A stretch of DNA of 64,000 nt from JABGQS01 sp963674545 (GCA_963674545.2 CAXXFB010000001.1:682001-746000); one strand, 5' to 3'. Positions 43,106 through 52,570 are shown, numbered from the stretch's first letter. Notes: generated by a model from the sequence alone, not told the origin. Translations and numbers: made by a program.

Positions 43106-44479
43106 CTATACTTTGTGTACACACATTGCGTGTACATCGTGAGCTGCTTCCATTATCATCTCACTAACTGTCGGGTGCGGATGCACAGTGTCGGACAGCT
43201 CTTCTATCGTTCCTTCCGCCCTCATCGCTGCGCACACCTCTGCTATCATATCCGTAGCGCGGTGGCACATAAGATGCGCTCCCAATATCTCTCCTGTGTC
43301 TGCATCGGTAACAACCTTCACAATACCGCTTTGCTCTCCGGCTATCATAGACTTCCCGTTCGCCGCAGGAAGAAAACTTCCTGTTTTAACGTTAATGCCT
43401 TTTTCCTTTGCCGCCGCTTCGGTGATGCCTACGCTGGCGATTTCCGGTCTGGTATATATGCACGCAGGTATAACGTCATAGCGCATTCTCTTGTCCTGCC
43501 CTGCTATGTTGTGCGCCGCTACCAGCCCCTGTTCAGAAGCCACGTGCGCAAGCTGCGCTTTGCCGGTTATGTCGCCGATAGCATATATGCCGTCAACGTT
43601 TGTTTTCATACGTTCATCCACTTCAACAAAGCCGCGGTTCATTTTTAGTCCCAAAGCTTCAAGCCCGATTTCGCTTGTAACTGGCGAGCGGCCTATCGCA
43701 ACAACGCATGTTTGTGCTTTAACGCTCTTTGTCTCTCCGTCCATTTCGAAGTAGACTGTACCGCCCTTTTCTATCTTTGTCACTTTAGCAGACGTAAAAA
43801 TATCTATGCCCTGTTTTTTCAGCAGCGTATGCGTTCTTTGAGTTATGTCATCATCCACGTTTCCGAGTATCTTTGGCAGCATCTCTATGACAGTAACTTT
43901 CTTGCCAAGCGCATTGAAAAGTGAAGCAAACTCTATTCCGATTACTCCGCCGCCAATTATGACCAGCGACTCCGGCGCCTGTGTGAACGCAAGCACGCCG
44001 TCTGAATCGACCACTCCCTCGCTGTCTATTCCGGGAATAGGTACTTTTGAAGGTTTGGAACCTGTTGCGATTATTATATCATCAGCCTCAACCGATTCCT
44101 TGCCGTCAACCGTTATCTTTCCCTTTGCTTCAACTACGCCAGTGCCTTTTATAACATCGACTCCGGCTTTTTTCAGCAGGAATTCTATACCGCCGCGAAG
44201 TTTGCCTACGACCTCATCTTTCTTACCGGCTATCTTTGTGTAATCATAGCTTGCGCCCTCAACAAAAACACCGTAATCAGCCGCATGCAGAGCTTGCTCA
44301 TAAACCTCTGCGCTGTGCAGGAGCGCCTTTGTAGGTATGCACCCACGGTTAAGACACGTCCCGCCCACATTGTCTTTTTCTATAAGTACCGCTTTTTTGC
44401 CTAGCTTAGCAAGTCTTATGGCCGCAACATAACCGCCCGGCCCGCCGCCAAGTACTGCAACATCATATTTCTTAGTCAT
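43106..44479 (-). CDS. lpdA: Dihydrolipoyl dehydrogenase (E3)
   Basis: 457 residues. FAD site GGGPGGYVAAIRLAKLG, redox disulphide GGTCLNRGCIPTK, NAD site IIGGGVIGIEFAS, second FAD motif YAIGDITGKAQLAH and C-terminal HPHPTVSE with the catalytic His. It reoxidises lipoyl groups on E2 and makes NADH. Ten bases after the E2 gene, so made with the complex. Confidence 0.95.
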   Translation of the reverse strand: MTKKYDVAVLGGGPGGYVAAIRLAKLGKKAVLIEKDNVGGTCLNRGCIPTKALLHSAEVYEQALHAADYGVFVEGASYDYTKIAGKKDEVVGKLRGGIEFLLKKAGVDVIKGTGVVEAKGKITVDGKESVEADDIIIATGSKPSKVPIPGIDSEGVVDSDGVLAFTQAPESLVIIGGGVIGIEFASLFNALGKKVTVIEMLPKILGNVDDDITQRTHTLLKKQGIDIFTSAKVTKIEKGGTVYFEMDGETKSVKAQTCVVAIGRSPVTSEIGLEALGLKMNRGFVEVDERMKTNVDGIYAIGDITGKAQLAHVASEQGLVAAHNIAGQDKRMRYDVIPACIYTRPEIASVGITEAAAKEKGINVKTGSFLPAANGKSMIAGEQSGIVKVVTDADTGEILGAHLMCHRATDMIAEVCAAMRAEGTIEELSDTVHPHPTVSEMIMEAAHDVHAMCVHKV

Positions 44480-44488
44480 ATCTTCTCC

Positions 44489-45793
44489 TTACAGCACCAG
44501 ATACGGTTTCTCAATATATTTCTTGATTGCTGCCAGGAACTGCGCTGCCGGCGCACCGTCAACTATACGATGGTCATAAGAAAGCGTTAGCGACATCAGC
44601 GGTTTTACTACGATATCGTCACCTTCTACGACAGGCGTTTTCTTGATAGCGCCAATTGCAAGTATGCCGCTCTCCGGCTGGTTTATGATAGCTACAAAAG
44701 AATCCAGTCCAAACATGCCAAGGTTAGATGTAGTAAAGCTTCCGCCCTTGTAATCGTCCGGAGAAAGTCCGCCGTTCTTTGCCTTGTTAGCCATTTCCCT
44801 CGTTGCCTGCGCAAGCCCCTCAAGGCTCAAAAGATCAGCATCTTTTATGACGGGCACTATAAGCCCTTCATCCAGCGCAACAGCGATGCCTAGGTTAACA
44901 TAATCCTTCACCAATATGCCTTCGTCCGTCAGCTCCGAATTCATCTGCGGATATTCGCTAAGTGCACGGCATACCACATAAGACACGATATCGTTGTAAG
45001 ATATCTTGACGCCTTCGCTCTTGAAAGCTTCCCTTATCTTTGCCGCTTCGCTCATATCCACGGTTATCGTATGGGAAGTCTGTGCCGCAGTTTCCATGCT
45101 CAGTCTCATCCTCTGGGAAATAACTTTGCGCATGCCTGCGAAAGGCTTTATTGTGCCCTTCCGGCTGCCGGCTGCTGATGACATCTTAGCCAAAACGTCC
45201 GCTCTTGTTATCTTGCCTCTGGCTCCCGTTCCTTCAACTGCGCCCAGCTCTACGCCGCTCTGTTCCGCTACGACTTTTGCAAGCGGAGTTGCTTTTGGAG
45301 CAGTCTTTGCAAACCCGAGTATATCCCGCTCTATTATGAACCCTTCCGGTCCGCTTCCGTCAACTTCATTTATATCGACGCCGTTATTATCCGCCGTCAT
45401 CCTCGCTCTTGGAGAAATGAACACTCTGTCGCCCTTGGCAAAAGCAGCTTCAGCCGGTACTTTTTCTTGTTCCGGTATTTCCTGCGCTGCAGCTGCTTTT
45501 TCTGCAGCCACGGGCTTGTGCTCACTTATATTAAGGAGGTTGTTGATATCTTCACCGTCTTGCCCGATAATCGCTATAGTCTCGGTTATCGGCACGGTTT
45601 CGCCTTCTCCCCGGACAATCTTCAAAAGCTTGCCCGAAGCCGGCGCATCTATTTCAATGGTCAGCTTGTCCGTCTCCATCTCAAAAAGCGGCTGACCTTC
45701 TTTGCAGTCCCCGCCCTCTTCGACGAGCCACTTTATGATAGTGCCTTCCGTCATCTGAAGGCCCTGCTTTGGCATTATAACTTTTTCAGCCAT
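44489..45793 (-). CDS. acoC: 2-oxoacid dehydrogenase E2 acyltransferase with two E3-binding domains
   Basis: 434 residues. One lipoyl domain (1-78, Lys43 in METDKLT), an Ala/Glu linker, then two tandem peripheral-subunit-binding domains at about 124-160 and 167-204 (ISPRARMTADNNGVDINEV and TPLAKVVAEQSGVELGAVEG), and the CoA acyltransferase core with His408 and Asp412 (SYDHRIVDG). Most E2 proteins have one such binding domain. The core moves the acetyl or acyl group from lipoate to CoA. The acoC name follows similarity of the E1 subunits; pyruvate is an equally likely substrate. Confidence 0.88.
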   Translation of the reverse strand: MAEKVIMPKQGLQMTEGTIIKWLVEEGGDCKEGQPLFEMETDKLTIEIDAPASGKLLKIVRGEGETVPITETIAIIGQDGEDINNLLNISEHKPVAAEKAAAAQEIPEQEKVPAEAAFAKGDRVFISPRARMTADNNGVDINEVDGSGPEGFIIERDILGFAKTAPKATPLAKVVAEQSGVELGAVEGTGARGKITRADVLAKMSSAAGSRKGTIKPFAGMRKVISQRMRLSMETAAQTSHTITVDMSEAAKIREAFKSEGVKISYNDIVSYVVCRALSEYPQMNSELTDEGILVKDYVNLGIAVALDEGLIVPVIKDADLLSLEGLAQATREMANKAKNGGLSPDDYKGGSFTTSNLGMFGLDSFVAIINQPESGILAIGAIKKTPVVEGDDIVVKPLMSLTLSYDHRIVDGAPAAQFLAAIKKYIEKPYLVL

Positions 45794-45808
45794 TTTAAAA
45801 CTCCTTCG

Positions 45809-46786
45809 TTATTTATAGAGCGACTTTTTTACCGCTGCGACTATCTCGTCCACCTGCGGTACAACTGCGTTCTCCAGTCCGAGGTTAAACGGCAGTGTGC
45901 AGTATTTTGCACCCAGTCTCTCCGGCGGAGCATCAAGATACTTAAACGCTTTTTCAGTAACCTGAGCTGCGATCTCTGCGCCCGGTCCCTGATTCTTGTG
46001 CGCCTCGTGTACGGTTATCAGTCTGCCTGTCTTCTTTACCGACTCTACAATAGTGTCTATATCGAGCGGTACCAATGTACGCGGGTCTATGACCTCTACA
46101 GATATGCCCTCTTTTTCAAGCTTGTCAGCCGCTTCCATAGCTTTGCCTACATAAAGCAGTGTTGCCACTATAGTAGCATCCTTGCCCTCACGAAGTATGT
46201 TCGCTTTGCCGAAAGGAATCGCAAAGTTCTCGTCTTCCGGCACTTCGCCTTTGGTAGCATACAGCGCTTTGTGCTCAAAGAACATTATCGGGTTGTCGTC
46301 TCTTATTGCTGTTCTTAAAAGTCCAGCTGCATCAGCCGGGCTGGAAGGACAAACGACTTTCATACCTGGTATATGCATGAACAGCGCTTCAACGGACTGC
46401 GAGTGCTGTCCTGCGTTGCCTCTGCCTATCCCCTGTTGCCCTCTTACGACGAGAGGAACCTTTGCTTTGCCGCCAAACATATATCTTATCTTTGCTGCCT
46501 GATTGAGAAGCTGGTCCATAGCAACGTAAACGAAGTCCATGTACATAAGCTCAACTATCGGCCTCATTCCCGCGCATGCAGCTCCAACTCCCGCTCCAAC
46601 AATTGCGCTCTCAGAAATAGGTGTATTCCTTACCCTGTCCTCACCAAACTCATCAAGAAGGCCACGGGTACATCCGAATATACCACCCTGCTTGGCGATG
46701 TCTTCACCCATTACGAAGATATCGTTGTCTTTTCTCATTTCCTGTGCAATGCAATCTTTTATCGCCTGTGCATATGATTTTATCAT
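45809..46786 (-). CDS. acoB: 2-oxoacid dehydrogenase E1 beta subunit
   Basis: 325 residues, complete transketolase pyrimidine and C-terminal domains (GEDIAKQGGIFGCTRGL, RGQQGIGRGNAGQHSQS, EVIDPRTLVPLDIDTI). It pairs with E1 alpha to bind thiamine diphosphate and decarboxylate the oxoacid. Starts one base after the alpha stop. Acetoin versus pyruvate use cannot be told from this subunit. Confidence 0.92.
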   Translation of the reverse strand: MIKSYAQAIKDCIAQEMRKDNDIFVMGEDIAKQGGIFGCTRGLLDEFGEDRVRNTPISESAIVGAGVGAACAGMRPIVELMYMDFVYVAMDQLLNQAAKIRYMFGGKAKVPLVVRGQQGIGRGNAGQHSQSVEALFMHIPGMKVVCPSSPADAAGLLRTAIRDDNPIMFFEHKALYATKGEVPEDENFAIPFGKANILREGKDATIVATLLYVGKAMEAADKLEKEGISVEVIDPRTLVPLDIDTIVESVKKTGRLITVHEAHKNQGPGAEIAAQVTEKAFKYLDAPPERLGAKYCTLPFNLGLENAVVPQVDEIVAAVKKSLYK

Positions 46787-47758
46787 TTAAGACACCTCGC
46801 CTTCATAAAACACATCATCTAAAACATGTGCCGGGTCCGGCTCAGGGCTGCTTAGTGCAAACTCAGTAGCTTCGTCTACATCAGCCTGTGCTTTTGCTTC
46901 AATATCGTCAAGTTCTTTTTCAGTAGCAATTTTCTCGTCTATCATGTATTTACGCAGACGCTTTATCGGGCACTTTTCCATCCACTCTGCAACCTGTTCA
47001 CGTGTACGATACACTTCCGGGTCACCTGTCCAGTGTCCCTTCCACCTATATGTCTTGCACTCTATTAGCGTTGGCCCTTTTCCTGCTTTAGCACGTTTAA
47101 GAGCCTTTTCCATAGCGTCATAGATAGCAAGCACATCGTTTCCGTCAACTGTCACTCCCGGTATATCATATCCTTTGCTTCTTACGCTTATATCCTTTAC
47201 AGACGTACTCGTCTCAACAGGAACGCTGATAGCAAACGAGTTGTTCTCACATACGAATATCGCCGGAAGGTTCCATACTGAAGCTAAGTTTATGCTCTCG
47301 TGGAACGTTCCCTGATTGCTTGCTCCGTCTCCAAAGAACGATACAGCAACGTTGTCTGTTCCCTTAAGCTTTGCTGCAAGCGCGCCGCCTACCGCAATAG
47401 GTATTCCGCCGCCGACTATAGCATTAGCTCCGAGGTTGCCCTTCTTTAAGTCCGCTATGTGCATAGAGCCGCCTCTGCCTTTACAAAAACCAGTCTCTTT
47501 GCCCATAAGCTCTGCCATCGCGCTCTTTAAATCGCCGCTCTTGGCTATGCCGTGTCCGTGTCCTCTGTGTGTACTTGTGATATAGTCGCTGTCTCTCAGC
47601 AAAGATATCACAGTTGAAGCTATGGCTTCTTCACCAATATACAGATGCACAGAACCACGAAGCTTGTTCTCTTCAAATAGCTTGAAGGCTTTTTCTTCAA
47701 ACTTTCGGATCTCGTTCATTTTAGTATAGATCCAAAGCAATTTGTCCTTCTTGATCAT
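46787..47758 (-). CDS. acoA: 2-oxoacid dehydrogenase E1 alpha subunit
   Basis: 323 residues. Thiamine diphosphate motif GDGASNQGTFHESINLASVW, ending at ENN; THRGHGHGIA and KGNLGANAIVGGGIPIA are typical of acetoin dehydrogenase AcoA and its close pyruvate dehydrogenase relatives. No acetoin regulator (AcoR) or other acetoin genes are present, and malic enzyme upstream supplies pyruvate, so a pyruvate dehydrogenase role is plausible. Confidence 0.92.
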   Translation of the reverse strand: MIKKDKLLWIYTKMNEIRKFEEKAFKLFEENKLRGSVHLYIGEEAIASTVISLLRDSDYITSTHRGHGHGIAKSGDLKSAMAELMGKETGFCKGRGGSMHIADLKKGNLGANAIVGGGIPIAVGGALAAKLKGTDNVAVSFFGDGASNQGTFHESINLASVWNLPAIFVCENNSFAISVPVETSTSVKDISVRSKGYDIPGVTVDGNDVLAIYDAMEKALKRAKAGKGPTLIECKTYRWKGHWTGDPEVYRTREQVAEWMEKCPIKRLRKYMIDEKIATEKELDDIEAKAQADVDEATEFALSSPEPDPAHVLDDVFYEGEVS

Positions 47759-47800
47759 ACGGATCCCCTTTCTTTCTGGAAGTACTGAGTTTCCCTTCCC

Positions 47801-48673
47801 TTAAACTCCAAGTTCTTTTAGTATCTCAACAATATGCACCGTGCTCTCCGCAATCCGGCAGCCCGCTGCACTCAAAACTTTTTCCTTGTTCTCGGCGCTT
47901 CCCGTTCCGTCTGCCGAAACGATAGCTCCTGCGTGTCCCATGCTCCTGCCCTTCGGGGCATTCTTTCCGGCAATAAGCGTCACTACAGGCTTAGATATAT
48001 TATCCTTTATATATGCAGCCGCAAGTTCTTCTTCGCTACCGCCTATCTCACCTATTATCACGATGGCTTTTGTCTGCTCATCAGCCTCAAAATCACCAAG
48101 CAGGTCTACAAAAGTAGAGCCGGGTATCATGTCTCCCCCAACGCCAATGCACGTCGACTGACCGATACCTTCATTAGTCATCATAAATACAGTTTCATAA
48201 CAGTTGGTTGCGCTTCTCGACATTATTCCAACACTGCCCGGAGAAAATATCCTGTGTGCCATAAATCCAGCTTTAGACTTGCCCGGTGATATTATCCCGA
48301 AAGAATTAGGTCCAAACAGCCTAGTTCCTTTCATCTTTGCAAGATGATAACACTCCATCATGTCGTGCACCGGTGTATGTTCAGATATCGTAAGCACCGT
48401 CGGCACTCCTGCGTCGATTGCTTCATGAACTCCTGCCGGCGTAAACTTTGCCGGAACGAATATAACACTGGTGTTAGCTTCCGTCTTGTCCATCGCTTCC
48501 CTTACAGTGTCATAAACCGGAACGCCAAGCACTTCCTGACCGCCTTTACCCGGCGTAACTCCTGCAACGACGTTCGTGCCGTATTCTAGCATCTGCTCGG
48601 TGTGAAAGCTTCCTTCCCTGCCTGTGATGCCCTGTACAATAAGCTTCGTGTTCTCATCAATTATAATACTCAT
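47801..48673 (-). CDS. sucD: Succinyl-CoA synthetase-type acyl-CoA ligase, alpha subunit
   Basis: 290 residues. N-terminal CoA-binding GITGREGSFHTEQMLEYGT, and the phosphohistidine loop GHAGAIVSADGTGSAENK near the C-terminus. With the beta subunit it interconverts acyl-CoA + ADP + Pi and acid + ATP. In this operon it more likely conserves energy from an acyl-CoA made by the dehydrogenase complex than runs a full TCA cycle. Overlaps the beta gene by four bases (ATGA). Confidence 0.92.
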   Translation of the reverse strand: MSIIIDENTKLIVQGITGREGSFHTEQMLEYGTNVVAGVTPGKGGQEVLGVPVYDTVREAMDKTEANTSVIFVPAKFTPAGVHEAIDAGVPTVLTISEHTPVHDMMECYHLAKMKGTRLFGPNSFGIISPGKSKAGFMAHRIFSPGSVGIMSRSATNCYETVFMMTNEGIGQSTCIGVGGDMIPGSTFVDLLGDFEADEQTKAIVIIGEIGGSEEELAAAYIKDNISKPVVTLIAGKNAPKGRSMGHAGAIVSADGTGSAENKEKVLSAAGCRIAESTVHIVEILKELGV

Positions 48674-49812
48674 ACGGCGCTCCTCTCTGCAAGCGCATCC
48701 ACGCCCTGCGGTATACTGTCCACAGCCGTCACGCCGTCTATGGTTTCAATGACCTCAAGCCCCTGCTGCTTGTTCGTTCCTTCTATCCTTATAATAACGT
48801 TCTTTTGAATACCGCATGCTTCCAGCGCCATCTTTACTCCTCTTGCAACTTCGTCGCATCTTGTGATGCCGCCGAATATGCTTATAAGCAACGTATCAAT
48901 GTCCTTTCCGCAAAGAACTATCCTAACAGCCTCTTTTATTCTTTCCGCCGTTGCGCCGCCGCCAAGGTCAAGCGCTGCGCCGACTTTCATCCCCTTCTTC
49001 GATATAAGGTCTATACAGCTCATCAGCATTCCCGAACCGTTCGACATTACTGCAATGTTGCCGCCCTCTTCGATGGGTATATATAAAAAGTCAAATGATG
49101 CTGCTTCTGCTACCAGCGGCTCTACAGGCAGCGTCTTTGCAAACTCTGCGATGTCCGGCAGCCTGAACAGCGCACTGTCGTCTATGTCTACCTTGCCGTC
49201 CAGCGCCAGTATGCCTTCCTTTTCGTCCAACACCAGCGGATTAATCTCTGTAAGCATACAGCTATAGTCCATGAACATCTTGTAAAGGTTCTGCAGCAGT
49301 GTTTTAAAACCTTCCTGCTTTCCTATGCCCGATACGGTCTCAATATACCTTACAACATAATCCGTTATCCCAAGCATCGGGTTCACAGGTATGCGAAGTA
49401 TCTTTTCCGGATCAGTCTTTGCTACTTCTTCGATGTCAACTCCGCCCATTGCAGAGAATATGATGAGTGGGCACTTCGACAGCCTGTCCAGCATTATGGA
49501 AAGATACCATTCCACTTTCGGGTCCGCTTTTTCCACAACATACAGCTTGTTTACTTTAAGTCCTTTCAGCTCAGAAAATAGCAGTTTGTCAACTATCCCC
49601 TGTGCTTCCTTAGCGTCCTGCGCAAACTGTATGCCGCCCGCCTTGCCGCGTCCACCCACCTGAACCTGGGCTTTTATAACTACAGGATAAGATAATCCTG
49701 CACTTTTTATCTTGCCTTTTACGTCCTGCGCATCGTCAATTACGACACCCTTTTTGACGGGTATGCCGAATTGAGCAAAAAGCTCCTGCGCTTTGTATTC
49801 AAGCAGTTTCAT
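48670..49812 (-). CDS. sucC: Succinyl-CoA synthetase-type acyl-CoA ligase, beta subunit
   Basis: 380 residues. ATP-grasp domain (KAQVQVGGRGKAGGI), MLTEINPLVLDE metal site and C-terminal ligase domain (NGSGMLMSCIDLI, GGATAERIKEA, IFGGITRCDEVARG). Complete length. Downstream of the aldehyde dehydrogenase by three bases, forming a tight operon. Confidence 0.93.
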   Translation of the reverse strand: MKLLEYKAQELFAQFGIPVKKGVVIDDAQDVKGKIKSAGLSYPVVIKAQVQVGGRGKAGGIQFAQDAKEAQGIVDKLLFSELKGLKVNKLYVVEKADPKVEWYLSIMLDRLSKCPLIIFSAMGGVDIEEVAKTDPEKILRIPVNPMLGITDYVVRYIETVSGIGKQEGFKTLLQNLYKMFMDYSCMLTEINPLVLDEKEGILALDGKVDIDDSALFRLPDIAEFAKTLPVEPLVAEAASFDFLYIPIEEGGNIAVMSNGSGMLMSCIDLISKKGMKVGAALDLGGGATAERIKEAVRIVLCGKDIDTLLISIFGGITRCDEVARGVKMALEACGIQKNVIIRIEGTNKQQGLEVIETIDGVTAVDSIPQGVDALAERSAV

Positions 49813-49815
49813 CCG

Positions 49816-51165
49816 TTACTCTCCCCAAATCACTTCGTCGCTCGGCTGCTCGCCCGGAATCTCATAAGCTATCCTCGATACGTTTATCAGGTGCTTGAAT
49901 GTAAGGTTCTCAGATATCGAGTTGTTGCCCCAGCTTCCGCATCCAAGTGTAGTTGTTGCATTTAGTGAATTAACAAAGCTTCCGCCGTTCATCGTTGCGC
50001 ATATCTGATTCACAAGCAGTCTGCTTATCGGCAGCGTAACTCCCGCATACTCAATATTCTGCGTATTGTTCGAATGAACGATAGCGCTGTGCCCCTTGCC
50101 CTCAACGTTAAGGTTACAAAGTGCGATGTCAACAGCCTGCTCCCATGAGTCATATTCATAAGCTGACATTACACAGCACATCTTTTCCTTGCTGAACAGA
50201 TCGGCATCGCCGCACTTGTCCGGCTTGACTATTATTACTTTTGTGCCATCGGGTATCTCTATTCCTGCCATCTTAGCTATCTTTTCAATTGGCTGTCCTA
50301 CAACGTCTTTGCTCATATGACCGTCAGTGAAAAGAGTACTGCGCAGTGCATCGAGTTCCTTTTTATCTTCCGTATAATAAGCACCGTTATATACGAATGC
50401 CGCCATAACTTTGTCAAAGTCGTCCTTATGCGCTATAACCGTCTGTTCGCCCGAGCAGATTATACCGTTGTCGAATATACGCCCGGCTATGGCTTTGCTT
50501 GCCGCTTCGTTGAAATCAACATCACGGTCGATTATGCACTGCACGTTGCCGGCGCCCACGCCGAAGCTCGGTTTACCGGAAGAATAAGCAGCCTTTACCA
50601 TGCCCATTCCGCCGGTCGCTATAACGACGTCTACCTTCTTCATAAGCTCGCCCGTCAGGTCTATAGACGGCTCTTCGATAGTAATGTATATATCTCTTGG
50701 GACTCCCATCTTGTCAAGCTGCGCCCAATACATATCCTGCATCACTTTGGCACATTTCTTTGCTCTTGGATGCGGCGCAATTATAATCGAGTTGCGACCC
50801 TTTACTGCAAACATAGCATTGCACATAGGCGTGACTATAGGGTTCGTACACGGTGTAACTGCCCCAACCACTCCCATCGGCTTTGCTACTTCGACCAGTC
50901 CTTCTTCTTTAAGATGTCTTAAAATGCCAACCGACTTTTTGCCCTTAAGCTGGTTCCAGATTATCCTTGCCTTGCCCTGGTTTTTCTTTATCTTATCTTC
51001 ATAGACGCCCATACGTGTCTCTTCAGCGGCCATCTTTGCAAGCGGATCAGCCTCATCAAAAACCACCTTCGCAAACATCCTTACTATTTTGTCGATTTTC
51101 TCCTGGTCGTATGTCTCCAGTACGGCCTGCGCTTTTTTTGATCTCTCGATTAAATTGTCAATCAT
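49816..51165 (-). CDS. CoA-acylating aldehyde dehydrogenase
   Basis: 449 residues from ATG 51165, nine bases after AAGGAG; an ATG at 51174 would touch the site. Catalytic Cys in NGIICSGEQ, and the GVVGAVTPCTNPIVTPM N-terminal motif of acetylating aldehyde dehydrogenases (AdhE N-domain, EutE/PduP and succinate semialdehyde types). It links acyl-CoA + NADH to an aldehyde. Residue GVGAGNVQCIID supports this family. Acetaldehyde or succinate semialdehyde are the likely products; no partner alcohol dehydrogenase is in the operon. Confidence 0.88.
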   Translation of the reverse strand: MIDNLIERSKKAQAVLETYDQEKIDKIVRMFAKVVFDEADPLAKMAAEETRMGVYEDKIKKNQGKARIIWNQLKGKKSVGILRHLKEEGLVEVAKPMGVVGAVTPCTNPIVTPMCNAMFAVKGRNSIIIAPHPRAKKCAKVMQDMYWAQLDKMGVPRDIYITIEEPSIDLTGELMKKVDVVIATGGMGMVKAAYSSGKPSFGVGAGNVQCIIDRDVDFNEAASKAIAGRIFDNGIICSGEQTVIAHKDDFDKVMAAFVYNGAYYTEDKKELDALRSTLFTDGHMSKDVVGQPIEKIAKMAGIEIPDGTKVIIVKPDKCGDADLFSKEKMCCVMSAYEYDSWEQAVDIALCNLNVEGKGHSAIVHSNNTQNIEYAGVTLPISRLLVNQICATMNGGSFVNSLNATTTLGCGSWGNNSISENLTFKHLINVSRIAYEIPGEQPSDEVIWGE

Positions 51166-51180
51166 AGTTCCCATCTCCTT

Positions 51181-52353
51181 CTATATCCTTGCTACTCCCG
51201 ATTTTCTCGCAGCTTGCGCTACCGCTTCTGCTACAGCATCGCCGACTCTAGGATCAAACGGTGCAGGTATAACGTACTCTGCATTTAGTTCCTCGTCCGA
51301 AACGAGTCCTGCAATCGCATACGCTGCTGCTATCTTCATATCATCATTAATATCGCTCGCCCTTACGTCAAAAGTTCCTCTGAAAATTCCCGGGAACGCA
51401 AGAACGTTATTGATCTGGTTTGCAAAGTCGCTCCGGCCTGTTCCAACAACGCTTGCTCCGGCCTTTATTGCAATGTCAGGCATTATTTCCGGTGTCGGGT
51501 TGCTCATTGCAAAAATTATCGGGTCAGGGTTCATAGACTTTACCATCGCTTCAGAAACGATTCCTGGCGCTGAAACTCCGATGAACACATCAGATCCTGC
51601 TATAACGTCTTCCAGCGAGCCCTTCTTCATTTCCCTGTTGCTTATCTTAGCCATTTCCTGTTTGAAAGGGTTAAGTCCTTCTCTTCCTTCGTATATAGCG
51701 CCTTTAGAATCACACAAGATTACGTTTCGAAGCCCCATGCTCATAAGCAGCTTTGTAACAGCAACACCTGCAGCGCCTGCGCCCGATACTACGCATTCCT
51801 GGTCTTTCAAGTCCCTGCCTGTCAGTTTCATAGCGTTTATCATCGCGGCTGCAGTAACTACAGCTGTTCCGTGCTGGTCGTCATGGAAAATTGGGATGTC
51901 ACACAGTTCTTTAAGCTTTTTCTCTATCTCAAAACACCTCGGTGCAGCAATGTCCTCAAGGTTTATGCCGCCGAAGCTTCCCGAAATCTGATATACAGTT
52001 TCTACGATATCATCAACTTCCTTAGACTTTACACACAAAGGAAATGCATCAACGTCGCCAAACTCTTTGAACAATACGCACTTTCCTTCCATAACAGGCA
52101 TTCCTGCTTCAGGTCCGATGTCACCAAGGCCAAGTACCGCTGTTCCGTCTGTAACAACAGCAACCATGTTCCATCTGCGCGTAAGTTCATAGCTCTTGTT
52201 AATATCCTTCTGAATCTCAAGACAAGGCTCCGCAACACCCGGTGTATAAGCAAGAGACAAGTCTTCCTTGTTCTTTACCGGTGTCGTTGCTACAACCTCG
52301 ATTTTGCCCTTCCACTTATAATGCAGTTTCAAGCTCTCTTTTCTGTAATCCAT
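51181..52353 (-). CDS. NAD(P)-dependent malic enzyme
   Basis: 390 residues from ATG 52353, which follows GGAGGG. Short bacterial malic enzyme: YTPGVAEPC, TDGTAVLGLGDIGPEAGMPV, metal site FHDDQHGTAVV, Rossmann GAGAAGVAV and SNPTPEI. It oxidatively decarboxylates malate to pyruvate. First gene of the nine-gene operon; promoter and operator sit at 52418-52459. Confidence 0.93.
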   Translation of the reverse strand: MDYRKESLKLHYKWKGKIEVVATTPVKNKEDLSLAYTPGVAEPCLEIQKDINKSYELTRRWNMVAVVTDGTAVLGLGDIGPEAGMPVMEGKCVLFKEFGDVDAFPLCVKSKEVDDIVETVYQISGSFGGINLEDIAAPRCFEIEKKLKELCDIPIFHDDQHGTAVVTAAAMINAMKLTGRDLKDQECVVSGAGAAGVAVTKLLMSMGLRNVILCDSKGAIYEGREGLNPFKQEMAKISNREMKKGSLEDVIAGSDVFIGVSAPGIVSEAMVKSMNPDPIIFAMSNPTPEIMPDIAIKAGASVVGTGRSDFANQINNVLAFPGIFRGTFDVRASDINDDMKIAAAYAIAGLVSDEELNAEYVIPAPFDPRVGDAVAEAVAQAARKSGVARI

Positions 52354-52417
52354 GTGATACCCTCCCAAAAATTTGCAAGTTTTTGTGTTTTTAAAGTGAT
52401 TTTTTCGTAATTCCCCT

Positions 52418-52432
52418 ATTGGTCATACCAAT
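52418..52432. promoter_or_regulatory. FadR/PdhR-type operator 1
   Basis: ATTGGT-CAT-ACCAAT, a perfect 15-base palindrome fitting the TGGTnnnACCA consensus of FadR-subfamily regulators. It overlaps the -10 element of the malic enzyme promoter, so binding would block transcription. Confidence 0.75.
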
Positions 52433-52459
52433 AATAGCATAACTATATTATCAATGCAA
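52431..52459 (-). promoter_or_regulatory. Promoter of the malic enzyme operon
   Basis: TTGCAT (52454-52459), 17 bases, TATTAT (52431-52436) on the minus strand; start near 52425, leader about 70 bases. Confidence 0.65.
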
Positions 52460-52527
52460 CATATAATAGTTAATTTTCTGCATTTTTTAGAGGTTTCAAG
52501 CTATTTTATAGTGATTTTAAACAATTT

Positions 52528-52542
52528 ATTTGTCATACCATT
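52528..52542. promoter_or_regulatory. FadR/PdhR-type operator 2
   Basis: ATTTGTCATACCATT matches operator 1 at 13 of 15 positions and abuts the -35 element of the regulator gene, fitting autoregulation. Confidence 0.6.
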
Positions 52543-52570
52543 AGACAATAACGTTTTTATATGCTATACT
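52542..52570 (+). promoter_or_regulatory. Promoter of the FadR-type regulator
   Basis: TAGACA (52542-52547), 17 bases, TATACT (52565-52570), with the ATG at 52607. Confidence 0.6.

Noticed and set aside
45467..46318. 283-residue plus-strand frame
   Set aside because: Lies opposite E2 and E1 beta genes; composition is that of a shadow frame.
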